DNA of 64,000 nucleotides from Roseomonas populi (lineage in GTDB: Bacteria; Pseudomonadota; Alphaproteobacteria; Acetobacterales; Acetobacteraceae), in NCBI RefSeq assembly GCF_024594815.1, contig NZ_JANJOU010000013.1:62001-126000 (forward strand), given 5' to 3'. Made by a program: the position numbers and the translations under genes. Shown here piece after piece: positions 20,042 through 28,311 of the stretch (position 1 is its first letter; every line of letters begins with the position of its first letter). Under the pieces are notes generated by a model, which saw only the letters and a list, made by a program, of their open reading frames with translations, did not search any database and had not been told where the DNA came from.

Positions 20042-20401
20042 TCAAATAAGCCGATTAACTCAGGATATAAAACATAGGTTAGTATCTACACCCGATCCGT
20101 AGTATATTTCCGACTATTCGCGTCAACTAATGCGCGCCAGCCCGCGTTCATCCGTCCGGTACCGCAAGTACTGAGGCAGAGGATCGGGGAGGCGCGCCGA
20201 GATGGCCGGACCGCATGACGATACGGCAGGTCGGCTGGAGCGCACCTATCCGGACATGGCTCAGGCAGGCCGGGAGGCAGGGCGGCAGGCCCGGCTTTCT
20301 CCGGCGCGAGACGGCGCGCTCCCGGGTTCACGGGGCGTGACGGCAGGGCGCAGAGCGCCCGGAAACCAGCCCTCCCCCATGCTCCATGGAGTTCCAGTCC
20401 G
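20042..20401. other. AT-rich intergenic region upstream of DUF4142 gene
   Basis: The first 100 bases (20042-20140) are strikingly AT-rich for this genome (runs such as AGGATATAAAACATAGG), then normal GC returns. No gene, RNA or clear terminator was found. The stretch may hold the promoter of the lipoprotein gene, but no promoter could be pinned. Confidence 0.45.
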
Positions 20402-20908
20402 ATGATCGAACGTCGCTCCCTCGCCCTCGTCATGGCCGGCGCCACTCTGGCCGGCTGCGCTGCCACTGCCCAGCCCGGGATGACCGGCGGCGCCCCCTCC
20501 GCCATGCGGATGCGCGCGGCCCAGGGCGGCGTGTTCCTGATGCAGACCGCCCAGCTCGGCACCCAGAAGGCCGCACGGCCGGAGCTGCGCCGCTTCGCGC
20601 CCTTCGAAGTGAGCGAGCAGCAGGGGCTGATGGACGCCATGGCCCAGGTGCACGGCGCCATGGCGATGCCGCCCATGCCGGACGACAAGGCGGCGATGCT
20701 GCGCCAGCTCCAGTCCGCCAGCGGGCCGGAGTTCGACCGGCTCTTCGTGACGGCACAGGTCCAGGGCCACCAGGAGGCGCTGCAGCTCTACACCACCATG
20801 TCGCAGGACGCGTCCACCCCCGCGCCGGACCGCGCCATCGCCCTGCTGGCCGCCGATCGGATCCGCGAGCACCTGGCCTTCCTGCAGGCCGTCGCGCCGC
20901 GCGCCTAG
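20402..20908 (+). CDS. DUF4142 family lipoprotein
   Basis: 168-residue predicted lipoprotein. The N-terminus MIERRSLALVMAGATLAGCAA has a lipobox (LAGC, Cys19), so the mature protein should be lipid-anchored in the envelope. The mature region holds the DUF4142 ferritin-like helical pattern: FLMQTAQLGTQKA, LRRFAPFEVSEQQGLMDAM, and FDRLFVTAQVQGHQEALQLYTTMSQDA. Function is unknown. GGAG stands upstream of the ATG with poor spacing. Confidence 0.88.
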   Translation: MIERRSLALVMAGATLAGCAATAQPGMTGGAPSAMRMRAAQGGVFLMQTAQLGTQKAARPELRRFAPFEVSEQQGLMDAMAQVHGAMAMPPMPDDKAAMLRQLQSASGPEFDRLFVTAQVQGHQEALQLYTTMSQDASTPAPDRAIALLAADRIREHLAFLQAVAPRA

Positions 20909-20909
20909 T

Positions 20910-21503
20910 TCAGCGAGTCGCCCCGGGTTCCCAGAGCAGGTCCTGGCCCATGTTCAGCGTGCGGGCCAGGACGAAGAGATGATCCGAGAGGCGGTTCAGA
21001 TAGCGGACCGCCTCTGGATTCACCGCTTCCGCCGCGCCGAGCGCCACCACGGCGCGCTCGGCGCGGCGGGCCAGGGTGCGGGCTAGGTGGGCGTGCGCCG
21101 CTGCCGGGGTGCCACCGGGCAGGATGAAAGAGCGGAGCGGCGGCAGCTCCGCGTTCATGCCGGCCAGCTCCCGTTCCAGCCGCAGGCACTGCGCATCGGT
21201 CACGCGCAGCCTCTCCTTCCCGCCATCCCCTTCTCCCGGCCCATCCCCTGCCCCCGGCCCATCCCCTGCCCCCGGCACGGACAGGTCGGCGCCGAGGTCG
21301 AAAAGATCGTTCTGGATGCGGGCGAGCATCGCGTCCTCCTCCTGCGCGGTGTGCAGGCGCAGCAGGCCGATGGCGGCGTTGGCCTCGTCCACCGCGCCCA
21401 GCGCCTCCACGCGGGGCGCGTGCTTCGGCAGGCGGGTGCCGTCGCCGAGCGAGGTCTGGCCGCCGTCGCCGCCGCGGGTGGTGATGACGTCGAGCTTGAC
21501 CAT
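20910..21503 (-). CDS. Cob(I)alamin adenosyltransferase, PduO/CobO-type
   Basis: 197-residue ATP:cob(I)alamin adenosyltransferase of the PduO family, which makes adenosylcobalamin. Family marks: ITTRGGDGGQTSLGDGTRLPKHAPRVEALGAVDEANAAIGLLR (ATP site, about 8-50), IQNDLFDLGADLSVPG, RSFILPGGTPAAAHAHLARTLARRAER (about 124-150) and NRLSDHLFVLARTLN. A Gly/Asp-rich insert (about 75-95) encoded by three tandem 18-bp repeats replaces a short loop. It is the last gene of the metH unit: eight bases separate it from the tonB-like gene upstream on the same strand. Next to metH, it points to cobalamin supply. Confidence 0.93.
   Translation of the reverse strand: MVKLDVITTRGGDGGQTSLGDGTRLPKHAPRVEALGAVDEANAAIGLLRLHTAQEEDAMLARIQNDLFDLGADLSVPGAGDGPGAGDGPGEGDGGKERLRVTDAQCLRLERELAGMNAELPPLRSFILPGGTPAAAHAHLARTLARRAERAVVALGAAEAVNPEAVRYLNRLSDHLFVLARTLNMGQDLLWEPGATR
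21223..21276. repeat. Three tandem 18-bp repeats inside the PduO gene
   Basis: Copies at 21223-21240, 21241-21258 and 21259-21276. The last two are identical (unit CCATCCCCTGCCCCCGGC); the first differs at a few positions. The unit is six codons, so copy-number change keeps the PduO frame and lengthens a Gly/Asp/Pro loop. The sequence is a direct tandem repeat, not CRISPR. Confidence 0.85.
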
Positions 21504-21511
21504 GCGGCCCC

Positions 21512-22516
21512 TCAGTTCAGCTGGAAGACGACACGGTAGTCCCGGCTGCCCCAGACGGGCACCCCATCCCGCAGCGCCGGAATGAAGCGGCAACGGCGGA
21601 TGCCGCGCTGCGCCGCCTCGTCCAGCCCCGCATAGCCGCTGGATTCGGCGATCCGCGCCTCCACCACCCGGCCATCGTCCGAGACGCGCAGGCGCAGGCC
21701 CACCGCGCCGGTGACCCCGCGCTGCCGCTCGGAGGCGGGGTAGCCGATCACGTCCTGGCAGCCCGGCTGGGGGGCGCCGACCGCGCGGCTCTCGCCCGGG
21801 GAACCGGCCGTGCCCGCGCCCAGCCGCACCGCGCCGGGGGCCACTGGCACCTCGACCGTCCGCATCGGCGCGCCGGCGGCCGGCGGTGCGGCCTGGACGG
21901 TTGGCGCGGATGGCGCCGGGGCGGGCGCCGGAGGTGTGGGCCGGGCGGGTGCCGGGGGTGCGGGCGGCGGCGGCAGGGGCAGCGGGGCGGCCTCCGCCGC
22001 CCGGGGCGGGGTTGGCTGGGGCGCGGGGGATGGCGGGGCCGCGGCGGGCGGAGCGTTCGGCGCGGGGGACGGCGCCGGGGGTGGCGCAACCGCCGCCGGT
22101 GGGGGCGGCAGGGGCGGCGCGGGACTGGGTTCGGGCATGGCCGCCGCCTCGGACGGCGCGGGCTGCTGCGGCACGGGCGGGCTCGGCTCGGGTGGCGGCG
22201 GCGTCTCCACCGGCGGCGCGGGCGGCGGCGGTGCGGCGGATGGCGGGGCAGGCGCGGGTGGCGGGGCGGGAAGGCTGGGGGAGAGCTCCGGCGCCCCCTC
22301 CCCTGCCCCGATCGGGCCTTCCCAGACCAGCGGCGTCCCTTCCACGACCTTCGGTTCCGCCATCTCGCGCGGGCCCAGGTCCATCAGGATCGCGGCCAGC
22401 ACCGCCGCGTGCAGGGCGGCGGCGGCCCAAAGGGTCCAGCGGACCGGCCGTTCCCAGGGCGCGCGCGGGCGCCAGGCCGGCGCGGCGGTGGGCGCGAGGA
22501 TCAGGGCGCCGCTCAA
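21512..22516 (-). CDS. TonB-family energy transducer
   Basis: 334-residue TonB-like protein. One membrane segment near the N-terminus (WTLWAAAALHAAVLAAILMDLG, about 28-49), a very long Pro/Ala-rich periplasmic linker (about 75-225) and a C-terminal TonB domain (QDVIGYPASERQRGVTGAVGLRLRVSDDGRVVEARIAESSGYAGLDEAA...CRFIPALRDGVPV, about 245-334). It should couple the proton gradient through ExbB/ExbD to an outer-membrane receptor; no exbB/exbD lies in this window. The start codon is TTG (22516) with GAGG two bases away, just past the CDF gene's stop, indicating coupled translation. Between metH and pduO it may serve cobalamin uptake (inference). Confidence 0.85.
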   Translation of the reverse strand: MSGALILAPTAAPAWRPRAPWERPVRWTLWAAAALHAAVLAAILMDLGPREMAEPKVVEGTPLVWEGPIGAGEGAPELSPSLPAPPPAPAPPSAAPPPPAPPVETPPPPEPSPPVPQQPAPSEAAAMPEPSPAPPLPPPPAAVAPPPAPSPAPNAPPAAAPPSPAPQPTPPRAAEAAPLPLPPPPAPPAPARPTPPAPAPAPSAPTVQAAPPAAGAPMRTVEVPVAPGAVRLGAGTAGSPGESRAVGAPQPGCQDVIGYPASERQRGVTGAVGLRLRVSDDGRVVEARIAESSGYAGLDEAAQRGIRRCRFIPALRDGVPVWGSRDYRVVFQLN

Positions 22517-22520
22517 GACC

Positions 22521-23408
22521 TCAGAGCACCAGCACTCCGCTGTGCTTCGCCTTGCCCTCGGGCTCCACGTGGATGGTGATCACGGCGTTGCCGAGCCGGT
22601 CCTTCAGGGCTGTCTCGACACGGTCGCAGATGTCGTGCGCCTCGGAAACCGGCATGGCGCCGGGGACGACGAGGTGGAATTCCACGAAGGTGATCCGCCC
22701 GGCATGGCGGGTCCGCAGGTCGTGCGCCTCGATCGCGCCTTCCGCCGCGGAGGAAACGATGTTCCGGATGGCGGCCAGGTCCTCCGCCCCCACCGCCTCG
22801 TCCATCAGCCCGCCCACGCTCTCCCGCAGCAGCCGCGCGCCGGAGACGAGGATCATCACGGCGGTGACGCCCGCCATGAGGGGGTCCAGCCAGAGGAGGC
22901 CGGTTGCGGCAACGAGGCCTACGCCGGCGATCACCCCGGCGGAGGTGATCACGTCCGACATCAGGTACTTGGAATCCGCCACCAGCGCGGGCGAGCCCAG
23001 GCGCCGGCCCCGCCGCCTCAGGATGGTGGCCCAGCTGCCGTTGATGATGGTGGCCACCGCCGAGAGCGCGATGCCGACCAGCGGCTGGTCCGGGGCGCGG
23101 GGGTTGAAGATGGCCCCGTACACCTCCTGCAGGATCATGGAGGCGGCGACGAGGATCAGCGTCCCCTCCAGCACCGCGGAGAAGTACTCCACCTTGGCGT
23201 GGCCATAGGGGTGGTTCTCGTCCGCCGGCATGGCGGAGTAGCGCACGGCGGCCAGGGCCGCGGAGGCGGCGGCGACGTTCACCACCGTCTCCAGCATGTC
23301 CGCGAAAAGGGCCGTGCTGCCCGTCAGCCACCACGCGGCCCCTTTGAGGGAGAGCACGAGGAGGCCGACGCCGAGGCTGGTCCAGGCAGTGCGTTCGGTC
23401 GGGGACAT
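22521..23408 (-). CDS. Cation diffusion facilitator (CDF) metal transporter
   Basis: 295-residue inner-membrane divalent-metal exporter of the CDF family, with six predicted helices and a soluble C-terminal domain. Metal-site segments are ADMLETVVN (helix 2), DENHPYGHAKVEYFSAVLEG, and DSKYLMSDVITSAGVIAG (helix 5). The C-terminal domain runs from EAVGAEDLAAIRNIV to ITIHVEPEG. Metal specificity (Zn, Co, Mn, Fe) is not decidable here; placement in a metH/PduO/TonB unit raises the thought of cobalt, but that is inference. Spacing to metH is 24 bases and to tonB four. Confidence 0.88.
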   Translation of the reverse strand: MSPTERTAWTSLGVGLLVLSLKGAAWWLTGSTALFADMLETVVNVAAASAALAAVRYSAMPADENHPYGHAKVEYFSAVLEGTLILVAASMILQEVYGAIFNPRAPDQPLVGIALSAVATIINGSWATILRRRGRRLGSPALVADSKYLMSDVITSAGVIAGVGLVAATGLLWLDPLMAGVTAVMILVSGARLLRESVGGLMDEAVGAEDLAAIRNIVSSAAEGAIEAHDLRTRHAGRITFVEFHLVVPGAMPVSEAHDICDRVETALKDRLGNAVITIHVEPEGKAKHSGVLVL

Positions 23409-23432
23409 GGGCGGGAGATACCCCGCCGCCCC

Positions 23433-26400
23433 CTAGACCGAGAAGTACTTAGCGCGCGGGTGGTGCAGCACGATCGCGGAGGTGGATTGCTCGGGATGCA
23501 GTTGCCATTCGTCGGAGATCGTGACCCCGATCCGGTCCGCCTTCAGCAGGCGCAGCAGCGGCTCCTGGTCCTCCAGCTTCGGGCAGGCGGGGTAGCCGAA
23601 GGAGTAGCGGCCGCCCCGGTAGCCCTGGGACAGCATCTTCTCCATGTCCCGCTCATCCTCGCCGGCATAGCCCCACTCCGCCCGGATGCGCTTATGAACG
23701 TACTCCGCCATGCCCTCCGCCATCTCCACCGAGAGGCCGTGGAGGTAGAGGTAGTCCTGGTAGCGGTTGCCCTCGAACCATTCCCGCGCCAGGTCGCTCG
23801 CCTTCTGGCCGACGGTGACGACCTGCAGGCCGATCACGTCGCGGTTCTCCGGCCCGTCATCCACGTCGCGCACGAAGTCGGCGATGCAGTCGCCATCGTC
23901 CTTCGGCTGGCGCGGCAGGTTGAAGCGGGTGGCTTCCGTCACCCCGTCCTCCTCGAAGAGGATGAGGTCGTTCCCCTGCCCCGCGCACTTCCAGTAGCCG
24001 TAGATGGCCTGGGGCTTGAGGATCTCCTGCTCCTCCGTGATCTGGAGCATCCGGCGCAGCACCGGGCGCAGCTCCTGCTTCGCCCAGCCCAGGAAGTCGT
24101 CCAGGCTGCGGCCCTGCTTCCGGAAGCCCCACTGGAACTGGTACAGGCTGCGCTCATTGATGAAGGGCACGATCGCCCTGGGCGGGGCCTCCACCACGCG
24201 GGCGCCCCAGAAGGGCGGGGCGGGCACTTGCTCCCCGGCCGTCACGCGCTGGCGCCGCGCCTTGGCGTAGGCCACGTCCACCGGCGCGAAGCCGCGCGCA
24301 TCGGCCGTGCCGAGGGTGCGCCGCTCGTTCCGGCTCTTGCCCACGCGCTTGGCCTGCAGGGCGGCCAGATAGTCGTCGAAGCCGTTGCCCATCACCTTGT
24401 CCATCAGGTGCAGGCCGTCGAAGGCATCCCGTGCATAGGCCACGCGTCCGCAGGCATAGGACTTGACGCAGTCCTCCTCCACGTAGTTCCGCGTCAGCGC
24501 GGCGCCGCCCAGCAGCACGGGCACTTCCACGCCCTGGCGCGACATCTCCTCGAGGTTCTCGCGCATCACCACGGTGGACTTCACCAGCAGGCCGGACATG
24601 CCGATGGCGTGCGCCTTGTGCTCCTTCGCGGCGTTGACGATGTCCTGCAGCGGCACCTTAATCCCGAGGTTCACCACCTTGTAGCCGTTGTTGGTGAGGA
24701 TGATGTCGACAAGGTTCTTGCCGATGTCATGCACGTCGCCCTTCACCGTGCCGAGGACGATGGTGCCCTTCTCCTGCCCCTCGATCCGCTCCATGTGCGG
24801 CTCCAGATAGGCGACGGCGGACTTCATCGTCTCCGCGGATTGCAGCACGAAGGGGAGCTGCATCTTGCCCGCGCCGAAGAGCTCGCCCACCACCTTCATC
24901 CCGTCCAGCAGGATGTCGTTGATGATGGAGAGCGGCGTGATGCCCTTGGCCAGCGCGTCGGCCAGCTCGTCGTCGAGCCCCTTGCGGTCGCCGTCCACGA
25001 TGCGGTCCTTCAGGCGGCCCTCCACCGTCTCCGCCTTCGCGCGCTTGGCGGAATCGGCGGCCTTCCGGCCGGCGAAGATCTCCAGCAGCTTCTGAAGGGG
25101 GTCGTAGCCCTCCTCACGCCGGTCGAAGATCAGGTCCTCGCAGACCTTGACCTCCTCGGGCGGGATCAGGTGCAGCGGCTTGATCTTGGAGACGTGGACG
25201 ATCGCCCCCGTCATGCCCGCGCGCACCGCGTGGTCCAGGAACACCGAGTTCAGCGCGTGGCGCGCCGCCGGGTTCAGCCCGAAGGAGATGTTGGAGAGGC
25301 CGAGCATGATCTGGATGTCCGGGAAGGCCTCCCGGATCATGCGGATGCCGTCCAGCGTCCAGAGGCCGAGCTTGCGGTCGTCCTCGTTGCCCGTCGCGAT
25401 GGTGAAGGTCAGCGGGTCGATCATCAGGTCGGACTGGGGCAGCCCGTACCGGTCGCAGGCGAACTCCACCAGGCGGCGCGCGATCCGCAGCTTGTCCTCG
25501 GCCGTCTTCGCCATGCCCACCTCGTCGATGGTGAGCGCGATCACGGCGGCGCCGAACTTCTTGGCCAGCTTCATGCGGTCGTGGGCGTGGCCCTCGCCGT
25601 CCTCGAAGTTGATGGAGTTGATGATGGGCTTGCCGCCGTGCAGCTTCAGCGCCGCTTCGATCACTGGCGTCTCGGTGGAATCGATCACCAGCGGGGCGTT
25701 CACGCTGCTGGTGAAGCGCGTGATCACCTCGTTCATCTCGGCCATCTCGTCGCGGCCGACGAAGGCGGTGCAGATGTCCAGGGAGTTGGACCCCTCCCCC
25801 ACCTGCTCGCGGCCCATGGCGACGCAGCCGTCCCAGTCATGCGCGGCCTGCCGCTCGCGCCAGGCCTTGGAGCCGTTGGCGTTGCAGCGCTCGCCGATGG
25901 AGAAGTAGGCGTTCTCCTGCCGCAGCGCCGTGGCGCCGTAGAGGGAGGCGACGGAGGGCACCCAGACCGGCTTGCGCGCGACCGGCGCGGGGCGGTGCCC
26001 GCTGCCGGCCAGCTTCCGCAGCATCGCGTCCTGCGCCTGGATATGCGGGATGGAGGTGCCGCAGCAGCCGCCGATGAGGTTCAGCCCGTCCTCGGTGACG
26101 AAGCGCTCCATCCAGCTCGCCATCTCCTCGGCGCCCAGCGGATAGTGCGTCTTCCCGTCCACCAGTTCCGGCAGGCCGGCATTGGGCTGCACGGAGATCA
26201 GCCCGCGCCAGTTCTGGGACAGGTAGCGGACGTGCTCCGCCATCTCCTGCGGGCCGGTGGCGCAGTTCAGGCCGATCAGCGGCACGTCCAGCGCGTCGAT
26301 CACCGTCGCAGCCGCCGCGATGTCCGGGCCCACCAGCAGCGTGCCGGTGGTCTCCACCGTCACCTGCACAAAGATGGGGATGTTGCTTCCGGCATCGGCG

Positions 26401-26933
26401 ATGGCGCGCTTGGCGGCGTTCACCGCCGCCTTGATGAAGAGCGTGTCCTGGTTCGTCTCGGTCAGCAGCGCGTCGGCGCCGCCCGCGATCAGGCCGCGGC
26501 ACTGCTCGTGCAGCGCGGCCTCCAGCCGATCGTACTCGATGTGGCCGAGGCTCGGCAGCTTCGTGCCCGGGCCGATGTCGCCGATCACCCAGCGGTGGCG
26601 GCCGTCCGCGAAGGTTTCGGCGGCTTCCCGCGCCAGCTCCACGGAGAGCTTGTTGATCTCGAAGGCGCGGTCGCCCAGCTCGAACTCGTCCAGCGTGATC
26701 GGGGAACCGCCGAAGCTGTTGGTCAACACCGCGTCCGACCCGACCTCGTAGTAGCCGCGATGGATCTCGCGCACGAGGTCGGGGCGGGAGAGGTTCAGGA
26801 CCTCCGTGCAGTTCTCCTTGTTCCAGTAGTCCTTCTCGACATCCAGGGTCAGGGCCTGCACGCGGCTGCCCATGCCGCCGTCGCAGAGCAGCACGCGGTC
26901 GCGCAGGGCGTCGAGCAGATGCGGTCGGGACAT
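23433..26933 (-). CDS. metH: Cobalamin-dependent methionine synthase
   Basis: 1166-residue cytosolic enzyme that transfers a methyl group from 5-methyl-THF to homocysteine via methylcobalamin. Modules in order: homocysteine domain (1-330) with zinc Cys at NCATGP (~224) and GGCCGT (~290); pterin domain (about 340-610, FSIGERCNANGS, INSINFEDG); cobalamin cap (about 640-715); B12 domain with GTVKGDVHDIGKNLV, where His735 is the axial cobalt ligand, and LLVKSTVVM; and the AdoMet activation domain to the C-terminus (RAEWGYAGEDERDMEKML, RGGRYSFGYPACPKLEDQ). All modules are present in one gene. The ATG at 26933 is ten bases after the regulator-methyltransferase stop. Confidence 0.97.
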   Translation of the reverse strand: MSRPHLLDALRDRVLLCDGGMGSRVQALTLDVEKDYWNKENCTEVLNLSRPDLVREIHRGYYEVGSDAVLTNSFGGSPITLDEFELGDRAFEINKLSVELAREAAETFADGRHRWVIGDIGPGTKLPSLGHIEYDRLEAALHEQCRGLIAGGADALLTETNQDTLFIKAAVNAAKRAIADAGSNIPIFVQVTVETTGTLLVGPDIAAAATVIDALDVPLIGLNCATGPQEMAEHVRYLSQNWRGLISVQPNAGLPELVDGKTHYPLGAEEMASWMERFVTEDGLNLIGGCCGTSIPHIQAQDAMLRKLAGSGHRPAPVARKPVWVPSVASLYGATALRQENAYFSIGERCNANGSKAWRERQAAHDWDGCVAMGREQVGEGSNSLDICTAFVGRDEMAEMNEVITRFTSSVNAPLVIDSTETPVIEAALKLHGGKPIINSINFEDGEGHAHDRMKLAKKFGAAVIALTIDEVGMAKTAEDKLRIARRLVEFACDRYGLPQSDLMIDPLTFTIATGNEDDRKLGLWTLDGIRMIREAFPDIQIMLGLSNISFGLNPAARHALNSVFLDHAVRAGMTGAIVHVSKIKPLHLIPPEEVKVCEDLIFDRREEGYDPLQKLLEIFAGRKAADSAKRAKAETVEGRLKDRIVDGDRKGLDDELADALAKGITPLSIINDILLDGMKVVGELFGAGKMQLPFVLQSAETMKSAVAYLEPHMERIEGQEKGTIVLGTVKGDVHDIGKNLVDIILTNNGYKVVNLGIKVPLQDIVNAAKEHKAHAIGMSGLLVKSTVVMRENLEEMSRQGVEVPVLLGGAALTRNYVEEDCVKSYACGRVAYARDAFDGLHLMDKVMGNGFDDYLAALQAKRVGKSRNERRTLGTADARGFAPVDVAYAKARRQRVTAGEQVPAPPFWGARVVEAPPRAIVPFINERSLYQFQWGFRKQGRSLDDFLGWAKQELRPVLRRMLQITEEQEILKPQAIYGYWKCAGQGNDLILFEEDGVTEATRFNLPRQPKDDGDCIADFVRDVDDGPENRDVIGLQVVTVGQKASDLAREWFEGNRYQDYLYLHGLSVEMAEGMAEYVHKRIRAEWGYAGEDERDMEKMLSQGYRGGRYSFGYPACPKLEDQEPLLRLLKADRIGVTISDEWQLHPEQSTSAIVLHHPRAKYFSV

Positions 26934-26943
26934 GATGGTTCTC

Positions 26944-27876
26944 TCAGGCAGGCTGCACGGCGGTGGCGCGATGCGCGCACCACAGGCGGACTTGGAGCGG
27001 GCCGGGGATCTCCACCGGCGGAAGAAGGGCGCAGCCGGCATCGCCGAGCCAGCCGGCCAGTTGCGCGTCGTCGAAGCCCGGCCAGCGATGGGCTTGGCGC
27101 TCGATGAGGTCGGCGCGGTCATGGGCGGCAAGGTCCACCACCAGCAGCACGCCGTCCGGCGCCAGCACGCGCGCGGCCTCGGCCAGGGCCGCCGCCGGGT
27201 CCTCGGCGTAGTGCAGCACCATCTGCAGCGTCACCGCGTCGAAGGAATCATCCGGGAAGGGCAGCCGGTACATGTCGGCCTGCCGCACGGCGCAGCGCGG
27301 GGCGAGGCCGCGCTCCGCCAGGCGGCCGCGAGCCAGGGCCAGCATGTCGCGGCTTGCATCCACGCCCAGCGCCGCATCGCAGCGATCCGCCACCAGCTCC
27401 AGCAGCTGGCCGGTGCCGGCGCCGATATCCAGCAGGCGGCCGACATGCCCCGGCAGGGCGGCGAGCAGGGCGCGCTCGATCTCGGCGGCGGGCAGGCCAA
27501 GGGCACGCATCTCGTCCCAGTCGGCGCCGGCGCTGCGGAAGGCCTCGCTCGCGGCGCGTACCCGCTCCGCGCCCAGCCGGGCGGCGAGGCGACGGTCGGC
27601 GGCCAGGAGCGGGTCGTCCTCCGGCAGGCGGGCCAGGATCGCGCGGGCCAGGTCCGCGCGCGGCGCCAGGGAGAAGTAGACGTTGGAGCCCTCCGGCATC
27701 CGCTCCAGCAACCCCGCCTCCACCAGCAATTTCAGGTGGCGGGAAAGGCGCGGCTGGGATTGGCCGAGGGCGGCGCAGAGGTCGGTGACGCAGAGCGCCC
27801 CGCGGGCGCAGAGCGCGAGCAGCCGCAGCCGCGTGGGCTCGGCGGCGGCGCGGAGCTGGGCCAGGGTCTCTTCCAT
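26944..27876 (-). CDS. ArsR-type regulator fused to SAM-dependent methyltransferase (SahR-like)
   Basis: 310-residue fusion. Residues about 1-95 are an ArsR winged helix (AAAEPTRLRLLALCARGALCVTDLCAALGQSQPRLSRHLKLLVEAGLLERMPEGSNVYFSLAP). Residues about 130-310 are a class I methyltransferase-like domain with motif I LLDIGAGTGQLLEL, VDASRDMLALARGR and LPFPDDSFDAVTLQMVLHYAEDPAAAL. Such fusions next to metH act as SAM/SAH-responsive repressors of methionine-cycle genes (SahR type). The 22-bp palindrome just upstream is the probable site of autoregulation. The ATG at 27876 gives the normal ArsR N-terminus. Whether the second domain transfers methyl groups or only senses SAH is unknown. Confidence 0.9.
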   Translation of the reverse strand: MEETLAQLRAAAEPTRLRLLALCARGALCVTDLCAALGQSQPRLSRHLKLLVEAGLLERMPEGSNVYFSLAPRADLARAILARLPEDDPLLAADRRLAARLGAERVRAASEAFRSAGADWDEMRALGLPAAEIERALLAALPGHVGRLLDIGAGTGQLLELVADRCDAALGVDASRDMLALARGRLAERGLAPRCAVRQADMYRLPFPDDSFDAVTLQMVLHYAEDPAAALAEAARVLAPDGVLLVVDLAAHDRADLIERQAHRWPGFDDAQLAGWLGDAGCALLPPVEIPGPLQVRLWCAHRATAVQPA

Positions 27877-27888
27877 GGGCTTGCATAT

Positions 27889-27910
27889 GACATAACGATA
27901 TCTTTATGTC
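27889..27910. promoter_or_regulatory. 22-bp palindromic operator, probable SahR-type site
   Basis: GACATAA and TTATGTC flank an eight-base centre containing GATATC. Twenty of 22 positions are symmetric, and the site is AT-rich in a GC-rich genome. It lies 13 bases upstream of the regulator-methyltransferase start and 23 bases upstream of the divergent gene at 27934, so one bound dimer could control both directions. Binding by the adjacent regulator is inferred. Confidence 0.75.
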
Positions 27911-27933
27911 TATCGGAAAGGAGGCCCCGCCCC

Positions 27934-28302
27934 ATGCCCGTCTTTGCCGATGGCCGGATCCCCGTCTCGATCGTGGCGGATGAGGCCGCGCTGGCCACCA
28001 GCCTCGCGGGTGGAGGGAAGGCCGCCCTGCTGGCCGAGGGACCGCCCGCGAGCCTGCCGCCCGGCATCGTCGCCAGCGCCGGTTTCGAGCCGGCCGGCAC
28101 CCATCCCGCGGCGTGCACCTGCTGCGCCGGGCGCGTGCCAATGGCCCAGGCGCTGGACGCGCTGTTCCTGGACCGGGTCAAAGGCCGGGCGCCCTGGTTC
28201 GACCGCGTGGTCGCCCTGCTCCCCTCCCCGGACCGGCGGGCGGAACTGGACGTGATCCTTCACATGGACGGCGTGGTCTCGGCCCGCTACCGGCCGGCCT
28301 AG
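27934..28302 (+). CDS. Small C-x-C-C protein divergent from metH regulator, unknown function
   Basis: 122-residue protein with no family recognised. It starts MPVFADGRIPVSIVADEAAL after AAGGAGG nine bases upstream, a strong ribosome site. A CTCCAGR motif (three cysteines, about 60-66) follows a Pro/Gly-rich stretch, then LDALFLDRVKGRAPWFDRVVALLP and an Ile/Val-rich end. The cysteine cluster suggests metal or cofactor binding; that is inference. Its promoter region contains the palindromic operator, so it is probably controlled together with the metH unit. Confidence 0.7.
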   Translation: MPVFADGRIPVSIVADEAALATSLAGGGKAALLAEGPPASLPPGIVASAGFEPAGTHPAACTCCAGRVPMAQALDALFLDRVKGRAPWFDRVVALLPSPDRRAELDVILHMDGVVSARYRPA

Positions 28303-28311
28303 ATGAGAATG

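Noticed and set aside
20202-20405. A 67-codon frame upstream of the DUF4142 gene
   Set aside because: No ribosome site, no family and low-complexity Arg/Gly/Ala content; it overlaps the lipoprotein start in another frame.
21810-27107. A 1765-codon open frame on the plus strand
   Set aside because: It is antisense to metH, the CDF and the TonB genes, all of which have clear family matches. High GC leaves long antisense frames open, and its Arg/His/Gly-rich product resembles no protein family.
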